A stretch of DNA of 64,000 nt from Hyphomicrobiales bacterium (lineage in GTDB: Bacteria; Pseudomonadota; Alphaproteobacteria; Rhizobiales; Rhizobiaceae), in contig UCCS01000005.1 in NCBI GenBank assembly GCA_900470965.1, forward strand, positions 31,954 to 95,953, given 5' to 3'. Of the stretch, positions 14,472-23,496 are shown piece after piece. Made by a program: the position numbers and the translations under genes. How positions within the stretch are numbered: the first letter of the stretch is position 1; every line of letters begins with the position of its first letter. Under the pieces are notes generated by a model. The model was not told where the DNA came from. It saw only the letters and a program-made list of their open reading frames with translations, and searched no databases.

Positions 14472-15407
14472 ATCAGCGGCGTGGTCACGTCCGACCACCG
14501 AGAAGGTTCGCGAGAAATTGCGCAGCACTCGGAACTTCATGAGTGCCGCATTGATCTCCGCGCCGACGATGAAGATGACACCCACCATGTAGAGAAAGAT
14601 CAGCACGATCATGACCGATGCCAGGCCGGCATAGGTAGCCGTGTAATTGGCGAAGGTCGCAAGATAATAGGCAAAGATCAGCGCGCCGACGAGCCAGAGC
14701 ACCAAGGTCAGAAACACGCCCGGAACGACGTCGAAAACGCGACGCTTGCCGGCGGGCAACCAGAGATGGACGACAAGCAGGGCAATCGTCAGCATGACGA
14801 GCGTGCCATAAATGCGCCAGCTGAAAACAATTTCGAGTGTGTCGACGATAATGGGCAACCATTGACGGATCGTGACGGGAAGCCATTCGAGCGTGTCGTT
14901 ATGCAGCAGCCAGTCGCGCGCATAATCAAGACCAACAGGAACTGCCACAAGCAGAATGCTGATGGCCGCAAAGATGATCACGGCGATGAGCACATAGCCA
15001 AGGCTCGCAAGGCGCGTAAGGTACCAGGGCCGCGTCTCCTGCACGCGATAGGCACGATTCAACGAGATTCTGAGCGCCTCGACACCGTTCGAGGCGAAAT
15101 AGGCAGCTGCAAGCACCGAGATGGTCAGCAGCCCGCCGCGAGGGATCGTCAACACCTGCACGACCTGGTCGGCCAGCGGCTTGGCGATGGCTTCCGGCCA
15201 TGTATCAAAGATCAGATGGATGGCCGTGGTGGAAAACTGGTCGGCACCAAGAAAATTGGCAAGCGCAGTGCCGAAGATCAGGAAGGGAAAGACCGCAAGC
15301 AGAGTGGAAAGCGCCACATGGCTTGCCATGGCAAAGCCGTCGTCCTCGATGAGATGGCAGATGGCATCGTAGACCACATCATAGAGCGTGCGCAGGAATT
15401 TCGGCAT
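14436..15407 (-). CDS. YihY/BrkB family membrane protein
   Basis: 323 residues with six hydrophobic segments. The N-terminal amphipathic part (FLRTLYDVVYDAICHLIEDD) and the segments FFASNGVEALRISLNRAYRV-like and YGLASVMIVLIFLYMVGVIF fit the YihY/UPF0761 family, earlier misnamed ribonuclease BN. It is an inner-membrane protein of unknown function. It overlaps gluQ tail to tail and is divergent from the SDR gene, leaving only 68 bp for both promoters. Confidence 0.85.
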   Translation of the reverse strand: MPKFLRTLYDVVYDAICHLIEDDGFAMASHVALSTLLAVFPFLIFGTALANFLGADQFSTTAIHLIFDTWPEAIAKPLADQVVQVLTIPRGGLLTISVLAAAYFASNGVEALRISLNRAYRVQETRPWYLTRLASLGYVLIAVIIFAAISILLVAVPVGLDYARDWLLHNDTLEWLPVTIRQWLPIIVDTLEIVFSWRIYGTLVMLTIALLVVHLWLPAGKRRVFDVVPGVFLTLVLWLVGALIFAYYLATFANYTATYAGLASVMIVLIFLYMVGVIFIVGAEINAALMKFRVLRNFSRTFSVVGRDHAADSKSDKTANIGS

Positions 15408-15475
15408 TCAGCTTCCCAATTGTATCCTTCCTGCGAATATGGGAAACGAGTCCCACTTTGTACAGGAATCATTGA

Positions 15476-16309
15476 ATGGCCGATCAGCGCACCATCGTCG
15501 TGACCGGATGCTCTTCCGGCATCGGCGCCTATTGCGCGCGCGCCCTGAAAGCGGACGGCTGGCGTGTCTTCGCCACAGTGCGCAAGGTGGAGGATCTGTC
15601 GTCGCTTGAAGCAGACGGCATCGAAGCTTTCCTGATGGACTACACACAGCCTGAGACGATCTCGGCACTGGTGGGTGCAGTGGCCGAGCGCAGCGGAGGC
15701 AGGATCGATGCACTGTTCAACAATGGCGCCTATGGGCAGCCGGGAGCGGTGGAAGATCTGTCGACGCAGGCGCTGCGCGACCAGTTCGAGACCAATGTTT
15801 TTGGCTGGCACGAGCTGACCAGGCTGGTCATTCCCTTCATGCGCCGGCGCGGCCAGGGCCGCATCGTGCAATGTTCCTCGATTCTCGGCCTCCTGCCCTA
15901 CCGCTATCGCGGCGCCTACACGGCGTCGAAATTCGCGCTCGAAGGCTTGAGCATCACCCTGCGCATGGAACTGCAGGGAAACGGCATTCATGTGAGCCTG
16001 ATTGAGCCGGGACCGATCACCAGCCGCTTTACGGCAAACGCGCTGGCAAAGATCAAAGAACATGTCGACCTGGAAAACTCGCCCCATGCGGTCGAATACC
16101 GCAGACAGCTTGCCCGCCTTGAAGGCTCAGGTCCGGTCAACCGCCACAAACTTGGCCCCGAGGCGGTCTATGCAGTATTGACGCGTGCATTGAACTCGAA
16201 AAATCCGAAGCCACATTATCCCGTAACGATTCCGGCTAAACAGGGCATATTGTTGAAGAGGCTGCTTCCGGCCAATCTCTTCTACCGCCTGATGCGCTGG
16301 ACGGACTGA
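15476..16309 (+). CDS. SDR family NAD(P)-dependent oxidoreductase
   Basis: 277 residues. It has the Rossmann glycine motif TGCSSGIG, an NNGAYG segment in place of NNAG, the catalytic Ser (CSSILG) and the YTASK pair. A C-terminal extension of about 60 residues ending in LLPANLFYRLMRWTD suggests a classical SDR acting on a hydrophobic or steroid-like substrate. The substrate cannot be told. A gene for a small two-helix membrane protein follows 18 bp downstream. Confidence 0.87.
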   Translation: MADQRTIVVTGCSSGIGAYCARALKADGWRVFATVRKVEDLSSLEADGIEAFLMDYTQPETISALVGAVAERSGGRIDALFNNGAYGQPGAVEDLSTQALRDQFETNVFGWHELTRLVIPFMRRRGQGRIVQCSSILGLLPYRYRGAYTASKFALEGLSITLRMELQGNGIHVSLIEPGPITSRFTANALAKIKEHVDLENSPHAVEYRRQLARLEGSGPVNRHKLGPEAVYAVLTRALNSKNPKPHYPVTIPAKQGILLKRLLPANLFYRLMRWTD

Positions 16310-16327
16310 AGAAGAAAAGAGACTGCC

Positions 16328-16531
16328 ATGTCCACAGTCACCTATGTCATCGCGATCATCGTCATGGGCCTCGTCGCTCTTGTGTTGATCCGCGGCCTGT
16401 TCAACATGATGAAAGGTGGCGATGCGAACCTTTCCAACAAGCTGATGCAGCTGCGCGTGCTGCTGCAGGCGATCGCCGTCGTCCTGATCATGCTGACGCT
16501 CTGGCTGACCGGCGGCGGACGCCCGAGCTGA
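16328..16531 (+). CDS. Twin-transmembrane (HIG1-like) small protein
   Basis: 67 residues with two hydrophobic helices (about 5-27 and 42-62) joined by a short polar loop (MKGGDANLSNKLMQLRV). This arrangement, with a QLRVLLQ segment before helix 2, matches the short HIG1-domain-like 'twin transmembrane' proteins of rhizobia. AGAAAAGAGA lies upstream of the ATG. It is 14 bp from the adenosyltransferase gene and probably shares its transcript. Confidence 0.75.
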   Translation: MSTVTYVIAIIVMGLVALVLIRGLFNMMKGGDANLSNKLMQLRVLLQAIAVVLIMLTLWLTGGGRPS

Positions 16532-16545
16532 TCTGCGAGCCGCCG

Positions 16546-17124
16546 ATGGTAAAGCTCAACAAGATCTACACCAGAACCGGCGATGACGGCACGACCGCGT
16601 TGGTCTCCGGTCCACGCCGCGCCAAGCACGACCTGCGCGTCGAGGCCTACGGAACCATCGACGAAACCAATTCGGCCATCGGCGTCGCAAGGCTGCATAC
16701 GGCAGACCTGGCCGAACTCGACGCCATGCTGGCGCTGATCCAGAACGACCTCTTCGATCTCGGCGCCGATCTCGCCACGCCTGAAACCGCTGAGCCGCCG
16801 GCTTACGAGCCGCTGCGCATCGTCGAAAGCCAGGTCACACGGCTGGAGCAGGATATCGACGGGCTGAATGCCGACCTGCAGCCGCTGAAATCCTTCGTTT
16901 TGCCCGGCGGCAGCGCTGCGGCCGCCCATCTGCACCTCGCCCGCACGATCGCGCGCCGCGCCGAACGGCTGATGGTGGCGCTTGCCCGAAGCGACGGAGA
17001 AATCGTCAACGCCGCAGCACTCCAATACGTCAACCGCCTCTCGGATTTCCTGTTCGTAGCCGCCCGTCATGCAAATAATGGTGGCAAGGCAGATGTGCTT
17101 TGGGTTCCCGGAAAAAACAGGTAG
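16546..17124 (+). CDS. Cob(I)alamin adenosyltransferase, PduO type
   Basis: 192 residues. It transfers the adenosyl group of ATP to cob(I)alamin or cobyrinic acid diamide, completing coenzyme B12. PduO-type features are the N-terminal KIYTRTGDDGTTALVSG, which binds ATP, then YGTIDETNSAIG, and the conserved IARRAERLMVAL and YVNRLSDFLFVAAR. It forms a trimer in the cytosol. It connects functionally to cobS and cobT at 44-47 kb. Its 3' end overlaps the upstream part of the open rhomboid frame, but the rhomboid start lies after its stop. Confidence 0.93.
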   Translation: MVKLNKIYTRTGDDGTTALVSGPRRAKHDLRVEAYGTIDETNSAIGVARLHTADLAELDAMLALIQNDLFDLGADLATPETAEPPAYEPLRIVESQVTRLEQDIDGLNADLQPLKSFVLPGGSAAAAHLHLARTIARRAERLMVALARSDGEIVNAAALQYVNRLSDFLFVAARHANNGGKADVLWVPGKNR

Positions 17125-17161
17125 GTTCGCAGCCGTCACGATCGCCCGGGGGCAGGCCTTC

Positions 17162-17947
17162 ATGTTCATACCGCTGCACGATGCCAATACGCTGAAACAC
17201 ATTAAGGTTCAGTGGGTCACACTCGGCCTGATGGCGGCAAACATAGCCGCCTGGATCTTCACGGCAGTCGAAAGCGATCAGGTCGCGCAGGCGGCAACCA
17301 TCGGCCTCGGCTATATCCCGGCTATCATCTTCGGCCATGCGATGCTGGCGCCGGGACTGGAGATCGTGCCGGAAGCCGCTACGTACATCACCTATTCCTT
17401 CATCCATACGAGCTTCTGGCATCTTGCCGGCAACATGATCTTCCTCTGGGTCTTCGGCGACAATGTCGAGGATGCAATGGGACATCTGCGCTTCCTCGTC
17501 TTCTACCTCGCCTGCGCTGCGGCCGGTGCCCTTTGCCACGGCCTGCTGTCGACGACATCGGAAGCGCCCCTCGTCGGTGCATCGGGCGCAATTTCCGGCG
17601 TGGTGGCGGCCTATCTGATGCTGCATCCGCGCGTGCGGGTCTGGGTGCTGGTCTTCTTCCGCGTGCCACTACCGCTACCGGCCTTCATCCCACTCCTGCT
17701 CTGGGTTGGTCAGCAGTTTTTCATGCTGCTGATCGATCCTGACGGGAATGTCTCGTGGGGCGCGCATGTCGGCGGCATTATCGCTGGCGCCCTGCTCATT
17801 TTCATCCTGCGCCGGCCAGGCGTGCCGCTCTTCGACCGGCAGATCGTCACACCACGTGCCGTTCGCGATCGGCCGGTCCCCATCCGTGTCACCGCCTCCG
17901 GCATGCCCGTGCCGCCGCGCCTGCCCTGGGGACGGGACAAGCTTTAA
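17162..17947 (+). CDS. Rhomboid family intramembrane serine protease
   Basis: 261 residues from ATG 17162, with GGGGGCAGG upstream. Six membrane helices are visible. The catalytic dyad is Ser141 in VGASGAISG and His202 in WGAHVGG, and the HxxxN oxyanion motif is HLAGN (His87, Asn91). Rhomboids cleave transmembrane segments of substrate proteins in the bilayer. A polar C-terminal tail of about 45 residues follows. It lies 37 bp after the adenosyltransferase gene. The substrate is unknown. Confidence 0.9.
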   Translation: MFIPLHDANTLKHIKVQWVTLGLMAANIAAWIFTAVESDQVAQAATIGLGYIPAIIFGHAMLAPGLEIVPEAATYITYSFIHTSFWHLAGNMIFLWVFGDNVEDAMGHLRFLVFYLACAAAGALCHGLLSTTSEAPLVGASGAISGVVAAYLMLHPRVRVWVLVFFRVPLPLPAFIPLLLWVGQQFFMLLIDPDGNVSWGAHVGGIIAGALLIFILRRPGVPLFDRQIVTPRAVRDRPVPIRVTASGMPVPPRLPWGRDKL

Positions 17948-17949
17948 TA

Positions 17950-17971
17950 TTGACGTGAACGTAAACGTTAA
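17950..17971. promoter_or_regulatory. ACGT-repeat operator candidate upstream of etfB
   Basis: TTGACGTGAACGTAAACGTT carries three ACGT cores six to seven bases apart in a palindromic, AT-flanked context, just after the rhomboid stop and 160 bp before etfB. The pattern resembles the ACGT-rich palindromes reported for MerR-type LiuR/AtuR regulators of branched-chain amino acid and acyl-CoA catabolism, which often cover ETF genes. The match is made from memory of that motif type; the regulator is not in the window. Confidence 0.4.
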
Positions 17972-18130
17972 TATATTGCCATCCAAATCGGCTGGCTGCG
18001 TCACGGAAGCGTTGTATTTGGAGGAAAAACGCGTATCCATGTCGCCATTCGACAATCGGAGCAGCGTCCAAGCGCGCATTTTCCCAGAAGTCTCTGTTGA
18101 AGGCCCATCTCTGTTCGAAGGAAGGACCCC

Positions 18131-18892
18131 ATGAAAATTCTCGTCCCAGTCAAGCGCGTTGTCGATTACAACGTGAAGATCCGTGTCAAGCCGGATGGAT
18201 CGGGCGTCGACCTTGCCAACGTCAAGATGTCGATGAACCCGTTCGACGAGATTTCGGTTGAGGAGGCCCTTCGCCTGAAGGAAGCCGGCAAGGCCGAGGA
18301 AGTGGTCGTCGTCTCGATCGGCCCGGCCAAGGCCGAGGAAACTTTGCGAACCGCGCTCGCCATGGGCGCCGACCGCGCCATCCTCGTTGAAACCGATGAC
18401 GCTGTCGAGCCGCTCGCAGTCGCAAAGATCCTCAAGGGTGTTGCAGACGCTGAAAAGCCAGGCCTCATCATTGTCGGCAAGCAGGCAATCGACGATGATT
18501 CCAATCAGACCGGCCAGATGCTTGCAGCCCTTCTCGGCTCCGCCCAGGCGACCTTCGCCTCCAAGGTCGAGATCGCCGGCGCCGGAGAATCTGCAACGGC
18601 GACGGTCACCCGTGAGATCGATGGCGGCCTGCAGACCATCAAGGTCAAGCTTCCGGCCGTCGTGACGACCGACCTGCGCTTGAACGAGCCGCGCTATGCT
18701 ACGCTACCGAACATCATGAAGGCGAAAAAGAAGCCGCTCGACAAGAAGAGCCCGGCTGATTTCGGCGTTTCCACCGCGCCGCGCCTCAAGGTGCTGAAGA
18801 CGGAAGAACCATCCGGCCGCAAGGCAGGCGTGAAGGTGAAATCGGTCGCCGAGCTTATCGACAAGCTCAAGAACGAAGCCGGCGTACTCTGA
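18131..18892 (+). CDS. etfB: Electron transfer flavoprotein, beta subunit
   Basis: 253 residues, start ATG 18131 behind AAGGAAGGA. The N-terminus [17 protein letters not shown], then [17 protein letters not shown] and the signature [15 protein letters not shown] identify the housekeeping (group I) ETF beta chain that binds AMP, rather than the nitrogen-fixation FixA form. With EtfA it carries electrons from acyl-CoA and other flavin dehydrogenases to ETF-ubiquinone oxidoreductase. It lies 24 bp upstream of etfA and is probably controlled by the ACGT element at 17950. Confidence 0.94.
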   Translation: MKILVPVKRVVDYNVKIRVKPDGSGVDLANVKMSMNPFDEISVEEALRLKEAGKAEEVVVVSIGPAKAEETLRTALAMGADRAILVETDDAVEPLAVAKILKGVADAEKPGLIIVGKQAIDDDSNQTGQMLAALLGSAQATFASKVEIAGAGESATATVTREIDGGLQTIKVKLPAVVTTDLRLNEPRYATLPNIMKAKKKPLDKKSPADFGVSTAPRLKVLKTEEPSGRKAGVKVKSVAELIDKLKNEAGVL

Positions 18893-18916
18893 GATCTGGA
18901 AAGGGAGAACACGATA

Positions 18917-19846
18917 ATGGCCATTCTTCTTCTGGCTGACCACGACAACGCGAGCCTTTCCGACCAGACTGCCAAGGCCCTGACGGCTGCGTCTCAGATC
19001 GGCGGAGATGTTCACATCCTCGTCGCCGGTAAGGGCGCAAAGGCAGCCGCCGACGCGGCTGCCAAGCTTTCCGGCGTCTCCAAGGTGCTGCTCGCCGAAA
19101 GCGACGAGCTCGCCAACAACCTTGCCGAACCGCTCGCCGATTTGATCATTTCGCTGGCTGGCAGCTATGACACCATCGTCGCCGCTGCCACCTCCACCGG
19201 CAAGAACGTTATGCCGCGTGTCGCGGCGCTGCTCGATGCCGCCCAGGTCTCTGAAATCATCGAAGTGGTTTCTCCCGACACCTTCAAGCGCCCGATCTAT
19301 GCCGGCAATGCGATCCAGACGGTGCAGGCGACCGACGCCAAGAAGGTCATCACCGTGCGCACTGCCTCTTTCGCCTCCGCTTCCGAGGGCGGCTCGGCTA
19401 CCGTCGAAGTAATTCCGGCGGTTTCTGGTCCAAGCCTTTCGAATTTCGTGTCCGACGCACTGTCGGCCTCCGAGCGACCGGAACTGACCTCCGCCAAGAT
19501 CATCATTTCCGGCGGTCGTGCGCTCGGTTCAGCCGAAAAGTTCAAGGAAGTCATCCTGCCGGTCGCCGATAAGCTCGGTGCTGCCGTGGGTGCATCGCGC
19601 GCCGCCGTCGATGCCGGCTACGCCCCGAACGACTGGCAGGTCGGCCAGACCGGCAAGGTCGTCGCCCCGCAGCTCTACATCGCCTGCGGCATCTCAGGCG
19701 CTATCCAGCATCTCGCCGGCATGAAGGACTCGAAGGTCATTGTCGCGATCAACAAGGACGAGGAGGCTCCGATCTTCCAGATTGCCGACTATGGACTTGT
19801 CGCCGATCTCTTCGATGTCCTGCCGGAGCTCGAAAAAGCCCTCTGA
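18917..19846 (+). CDS. etfA: Electron transfer flavoprotein, alpha subunit
   Basis: 309 residues, start behind GGGAGAA. The N-terminal ETF domain begins [13 protein letters not shown]. The C-terminal FAD-binding domain holds [10 protein letters not shown], then [31 protein letters not shown] and [13 protein letters not shown], the classic FAD contacts. It forms the heterodimer with EtfB. A strong hairpin at 19915 probably ends the etfBA transcript. Confidence 0.95.
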   Translation: MAILLLADHDNASLSDQTAKALTAASQIGGDVHILVAGKGAKAAADAAAKLSGVSKVLLAESDELANNLAEPLADLIISLAGSYDTIVAAATSTGKNVMPRVAALLDAAQVSEIIEVVSPDTFKRPIYAGNAIQTVQATDAKKVITVRTASFASASEGGSATVEVIPAVSGPSLSNFVSDALSASERPELTSAKIIISGGRALGSAEKFKEVILPVADKLGAAVGASRAAVDAGYAPNDWQVGQTGKVVAPQLYIACGISGAIQHLAGMKDSKVIVAINKDEEAPIFQIADYGLVADLFDVLPELEKAL

Positions 19847-19914
19847 TCGGGCAGATTGCCTTCTTTTCGCACTTGCGAATGACTGGAAAATTGTCTTCTA
19901 TCGGTCTACTACTT

Positions 19915-19940
19915 TTGCCGGGCGATCTTTCGTCCGGCAA
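19915..19940 (+). terminator. Rho-independent-type terminator after etfBA
   Basis: TTGCCGGGCGA pairs with TCGTCCGGCAA over 11 bases (one G-U pair) around a TCTT loop. It is followed by TTTC. It sits 69 bp after the etfA stop and before the dehydrogenase gene, so that gene likely has its own promoter or depends on read-through. Confidence 0.6.
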
Positions 19941-19993
19941 TTTCATATAAAAATACCGGCAGCGCGGGGGTGTATGCCGGGCGGGGGTTGGAG

Positions 19994-20875
19994 ATGAGCG
20001 CGGTGTTGAAGAATATTGGTATCATTGGTGCGGGCCAGATGGGCTGCGGCATCGCGCATGTTTCGGCCGCCGCAGGATACAAGGTTCACATCTACGATCT
20101 GGCGCAGGATCGTATCGAGTCCGGCCTTGCCACCATCAACGGCAATTTTGCGCGTCAGGTGGCGAACGGCAAGATGACCGATGAAGAGCGCAGTGCAGCG
20201 CTTGCGCACATCACCGGCTCAGCCGATGTCAACGATCTCGCCCCCTCCGATCTGGTCATCGAGGCGGCGACCGAGGATGAAAGTGTCAAGCGCAAGATTT
20301 ATGCGCAGGTCTGTCCGGTACTGAAGCCGGAAGCGATCCTTGCCACCAACACCTCCTCGCTGTCGATCACACGTCTTGCGTCCGCGACAGACCGCCCCGA
20401 GCGCTTCATGGGCATCCATTTCATGAACCCGGTTCCGGTCATGAAGCTCGTGGAGCTGGTGCGCGGCATCGCGACCGAGGAAGCGACCTTCTCTGCCGCC
20501 AGGGAATTCGTCGCGTCGCTGGAAAAGACGGTCACAGTCGCCGAGGATTTCCCGGCCTTCATCGTCAATCGCATCCTACTGCCGATGATCAACGAAGCGA
20601 TCTATACGCTGTACGAGGGCGTCGGCACGGTCGATGCGATCGATACCGCCATGAAGCTCGGTGCCAACCATCCGATGGGGCCGCTGCAGCTTGCCGATTT
20701 CATCGGGCTCGATACCTGCCTCTCGATCATGCAGGTGCTGCATGACGGCCTCGCCGACAGCAAATACCGCCCTTGCCCGCTGCTTGTGAAATATGTCGAA
20801 GCCGGCTGGCTCGGCCGCAAATCCGGTCGCGGCTTCTACGATTATCGTGGCGAAACGCCGGTTCCGACGCGCTAG
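19994..20875 (+). CDS. 3-Hydroxybutyryl-CoA dehydrogenase
   Basis: 293 residues from ATG 19994; a GTG eight codons upstream is less likely. The NAD-binding fold opens with IGIIGAGQMGCGIAHV. The catalytic His lies in MGIHFMNPVPVMKLVE, and the C-terminal 3HCDH domain has FPAFIVNRILLPMINEA and NHPMGPLQLADFIGLD. The enzyme interconverts acetoacetyl-CoA and 3-hydroxybutyryl-CoA. The position behind etfBA fits acyl-CoA oxidation or hydroxybutyrate metabolism. Length is standard for the short single-function form (PaaH/Hbd type). Confidence 0.92.
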   Translation: MSAVLKNIGIIGAGQMGCGIAHVSAAAGYKVHIYDLAQDRIESGLATINGNFARQVANGKMTDEERSAALAHITGSADVNDLAPSDLVIEAATEDESVKRKIYAQVCPVLKPEAILATNTSSLSITRLASATDRPERFMGIHFMNPVPVMKLVELVRGIATEEATFSAAREFVASLEKTVTVAEDFPAFIVNRILLPMINEAIYTLYEGVGTVDAIDTAMKLGANHPMGPLQLADFIGLDTCLSIMQVLHDGLADSKYRPCPLLVKYVEAGWLGRKSGRGFYDYRGETPVPTR

Positions 20876-20954
20876 GCTCGTCCGTCATCAGAACGGGTGA
20901 ATGGAACAAACGCCCGAGACATGCTTTCCTTCCGTCGAACGGAAGGAAAATGCC

Positions 20955-21047
20955 ATGTCGAGCGAATTGCCGATGTTCCTGCTGCAGTGCGGCGTCCTGA
21001 TCGGACTTGCAGGCGTCTTCCTCATTCGCGGCGCCGGCGACTCCTGA
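20955..21047 (+). CDS. Small membrane peptide, 30 residues
   Basis: A short frame opens with ATG 20955, with GGAAGGA seven bases upstream. The peptide has a single hydrophobic helix (MFLLQCGVLIGLAGVFLI) followed by RGAGDS. It lies between the dehydrogenase gene and the convergent tlpA gene (stop at 21057). The good ribosome binding site and the membrane-type content favour a real gene. No family is known to me. Confidence 0.4.
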   Translation: MSSELPMFLLQCGVLIGLAGVFLIRGAGDS

Positions 21048-21056
21048 CGGCCGCTC

Positions 21057-21719
21057 TTACGAACCCACCGCACCTTTGATCAGCGCCTTGGCATCCTCGC
21101 TGTCCCAGGCAGCCGGGCCATTCATGGCTGAGATGAGGCAGCCCTTGTCATCAAGCAGGAGCGTCACCGGAAGACCGAAGGCCAGGCCCTCCTTCTTCAG
21201 GCTGTTGAAAACACCGATCGTGTTGTCACGGTAGAGCTGCAAAGCATCCACACCGATTTCGTTGAGAAACGCCTTCGGCTTCTCATCGTCACCAGTATCG
21301 ATATTGACCGGCACGACCTGGAACTTGTCGCTGCCCATCTCCCTCTCCAGCGCGTTCAACGCCGGCATCTCCTCACGGCAGGGCACGCACCATGTGGCCC
21401 AGAGATTGAGAAGCACGGTTTTACCCGCGAAATGATCGAGCGTCATCGGCTTGCCGTCAGGGCCGTTGAAGGCGACGGTTCCAAGCTTCTTCGGCTGGTT
21501 GGCGGCAACCATTGCGGCAACCTGGCCCTTCATGAGCGCCGTCAGATTGGCGGCGCGCTCCTTCGTCAGCGGGCACTCGGCCGAAGCCGTATCGCCGATA
21601 CCATTGCCAATGCCCGTCTCCTTCACGTATACCGCTGCCGCACCGGCAACAATGCCAGCAACGGCAGCGATTGCGATCAGTTTAACGGACGGCAGGCCGA
21701 AGGGTTTTTTCGTCGTCAT
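21057..21719 (-). CDS. tlpA: TlpA-like thiol:disulfide oxidoreductase
   Basis: 220 residues from ATG 21719, preceded by GGAGAA. One N-terminal membrane anchor (about 12-32) places the rest in the periplasm. The thioredoxin-like domain has WATWCVPC (Cys111/Cys114), an extra central region as in TlpA ([14 protein letters not shown]), and a cis-proline loop GLPVT. Rhizobial TlpA reduces periplasmic cysteines for cytochrome oxidase assembly. Cys49 lies in the spacer after the anchor. It is divergent from argH with only 26 bp between starts. Confidence 0.88.
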   Translation of the reverse strand: MTTKKPFGLPSVKLIAIAAVAGIVAGAAAVYVKETGIGNGIGDTASAECPLTKERAANLTALMKGQVAAMVAANQPKKLGTVAFNGPDGKPMTLDHFAGKTVLLNLWATWCVPCREEMPALNALEREMGSDKFQVVPVNIDTGDDEKPKAFLNEIGVDALQLYRDNTIGVFNSLKKEGLAFGLPVTLLLDDKGCLISAMNGPAAWDSEDAKALIKGAVGS

Positions 21720-21745
21720 TTCATTCTCCAGGACGGGCATCTTCC

Positions 21746-23149
21746 ATGGCCGAGGACAACACGGACATCAAATCCTCCAACCAGATGTGGGGCGGACGTT
21801 TCGCCTCCGGCCCCGATGCGATCATGGAGGAGATAAATGCCTCGATCGGTTTCGACAAGAAGCTGTTTGCCCAGGATATCCGCGGATCGATCGCCCACGC
21901 CACAATGCTCGCCCATCAGGGCATCATTTCTGCCGACGATAAGGACAAGATCGTTCACGGGCTAAACACGATCCTGTCAGAAATCGAAAGCGGCAATTTC
22001 GAGTTCTCTCGTCAGCTCGAAGACATCCATATGAATGTCGAGGCCCGGCTCGCGACCCTGATCGGCCCCGCCGCCGGTCGCCTTCATACTGCCCGCTCGC
22101 GCAATGACCAGGTAGCGCTCGACTTCCGCCTCTGGGTGAAAGAAGAGCTGCAGAAAACCGAGGCCATGCTGACCAACCTGATCGCCGCCTTCCTCGACCG
22201 CGCCGAAGAACATGCCGACAGCGTCATGCCCGGCTTCACGCATCTTCAGACCGCCCAGCCGGTCACCTTCGGCCACCACTGCATGGCTTATGTGGAAATG
22301 TTCGGCCGCGATCGCTCGCGCGTTCGCCATGCGATTGAACATCTGGACGAAAGCCCGATCGGTGCGGCAGCGCTTGCCGGCACCGGCTATCCGATTGACC
22401 GTCACATGACGGCCAAGGCTCTCGGCTTCCGCGAGCCGACCCGCAACTCGATAGACACCGTTTCCGACCGCGATTTCGCCATCGAATTCCTGGCGATTGC
22501 CGCGATCTGCGCCGTGCATCTTTCGCGCCTCGCCGAAGAAATCGTCATCTGGTCGACGCCGCAATTCGGCTTCGTTCGCCTCTCCGACGCCTTCTCGACC
22601 GGCTCCTCCATCATGCCGCAGAAGAAGAACCCTGATGCGGCCGAGCTGGTGCGCGCCAAGACCGGTCGCATCAACGGCTCGCTGATCGCCCTGCTGACGA
22701 TCATGAAGGGCCTGCCGCTCGCCTATTCCAAGGACATGCAGGAAGACAAGGAACAGGTCTTCGACGCCGCCGAAAACCTGGAACTGGCGATTGCCGCCAT
22801 GACCGGCATGGTGCGCGACATGACGATCAACACTGTCAGAATGAAAGCGGCTGCCGGATCCGGTTATTCGACCGCGACGGATCTCGCCGACTGGCTAGTG
22901 CGCGAGGCGGGCCTTCCCTTCCGCGACGCCCACCATGTCACCGGCCGTGCTGTCGCACTTGCCGAAAGCAAGGGCTGCGATCTCTCGGAGCTTCCGCTTG
23001 CCGATCTGCAGGCGATCAATCCCGCCATCACCGACAAGGTCTATGACGTGCTGACGGTCGAAGCTTCGGTCGCCAGCCGCAAAAGCTTCGGCGGTACGGC
23101 ACCTTCGGAAGTCAGGAAGCAGATCGCCTATTGGCGCGCTCGCAATTGA
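21746..23149 (+). CDS. argH: Argininosuccinate lyase
   Basis: 467 residues, the usual length. ArgH splits argininosuccinate into arginine and fumarate, the last step of arginine synthesis. Signatures are [11 protein letters not shown] at the N-terminus, [13 protein letters not shown], the catalytic [10 protein letters not shown] region and the fumarase/lyase motif [12 protein letters not shown] (about 287-298). The cytosolic enzyme is a tetramer. It heads the argH-lptM-lysA direction, with gaps of 140 and 12 bp. Confidence 0.96.
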   Translation: MAEDNTDIKSSNQMWGGRFASGPDAIMEEINASIGFDKKLFAQDIRGSIAHATMLAHQGIISADDKDKIVHGLNTILSEIESGNFEFSRQLEDIHMNVEARLATLIGPAAGRLHTARSRNDQVALDFRLWVKEELQKTEAMLTNLIAAFLDRAEEHADSVMPGFTHLQTAQPVTFGHHCMAYVEMFGRDRSRVRHAIEHLDESPIGAAALAGTGYPIDRHMTAKALGFREPTRNSIDTVSDRDFAIEFLAIAAICAVHLSRLAEEIVIWSTPQFGFVRLSDAFSTGSSIMPQKKNPDAAELVRAKTGRINGSLIALLTIMKGLPLAYSKDMQEDKEQVFDAAENLELAIAAMTGMVRDMTINTVRMKAAAGSGYSTATDLADWLVREAGLPFRDAHHVTGRAVALAESKGCDLSELPLADLQAINPAITDKVYDVLTVEASVASRKSFGGTAPSEVRKQIAYWRARN

Positions 23150-23289
23150 GTCATTTCCGGGCGAAATGGAGACCGTCCGCCGCCCGGAAATGCACACAGG
23201 CCGAAGCTTCAACAATCGGGGTGCACAAGGCTGATAAACTTCGCTATGAAGATGCCAGCCAGTGCCCCGTGCCCGATATGAGGATATTC

Positions 23290-23484
23290 ATGCAGATGAG
23301 CTTGCCGCATTTCATCCGCCTTACGGTGGTTTTTGCCGTCATCGGCCTTGCCGTTGCCGGATGCGGCCGCAAGGGCGACCTCGATCCGCCGAGCGCCAAC
23401 GCGACGAAGGGTGGCGATGTTTCCAAGCCAACGAAACAGCCTGGCACCGTCGATAAGCCCTTCATTCTCGATCCCCTTCTCTAA
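23290..23484 (+). CDS. LptM-like small lipoprotein
   Basis: 64 residues from ATG 23290, behind GAGGATATTC; an ATG four codons earlier is possible. The signal sequence ends in the lipobox VAGC, and the mature N-terminus CGRKGDLDPP is the hallmark of LptM (YifL) proteins. LptM assists maturation of the LPS translocon LptDE in the outer membrane. It sits directly before lysA, the same order as in many proteobacteria. Confidence 0.85.
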   Translation: MQMSLPHFIRLTVVFAVIGLAVAGCGRKGDLDPPSANATKGGDVSKPTKQPGTVDKPFILDPLL

Positions 23485-23496
23485 GGCCCGGCTACC

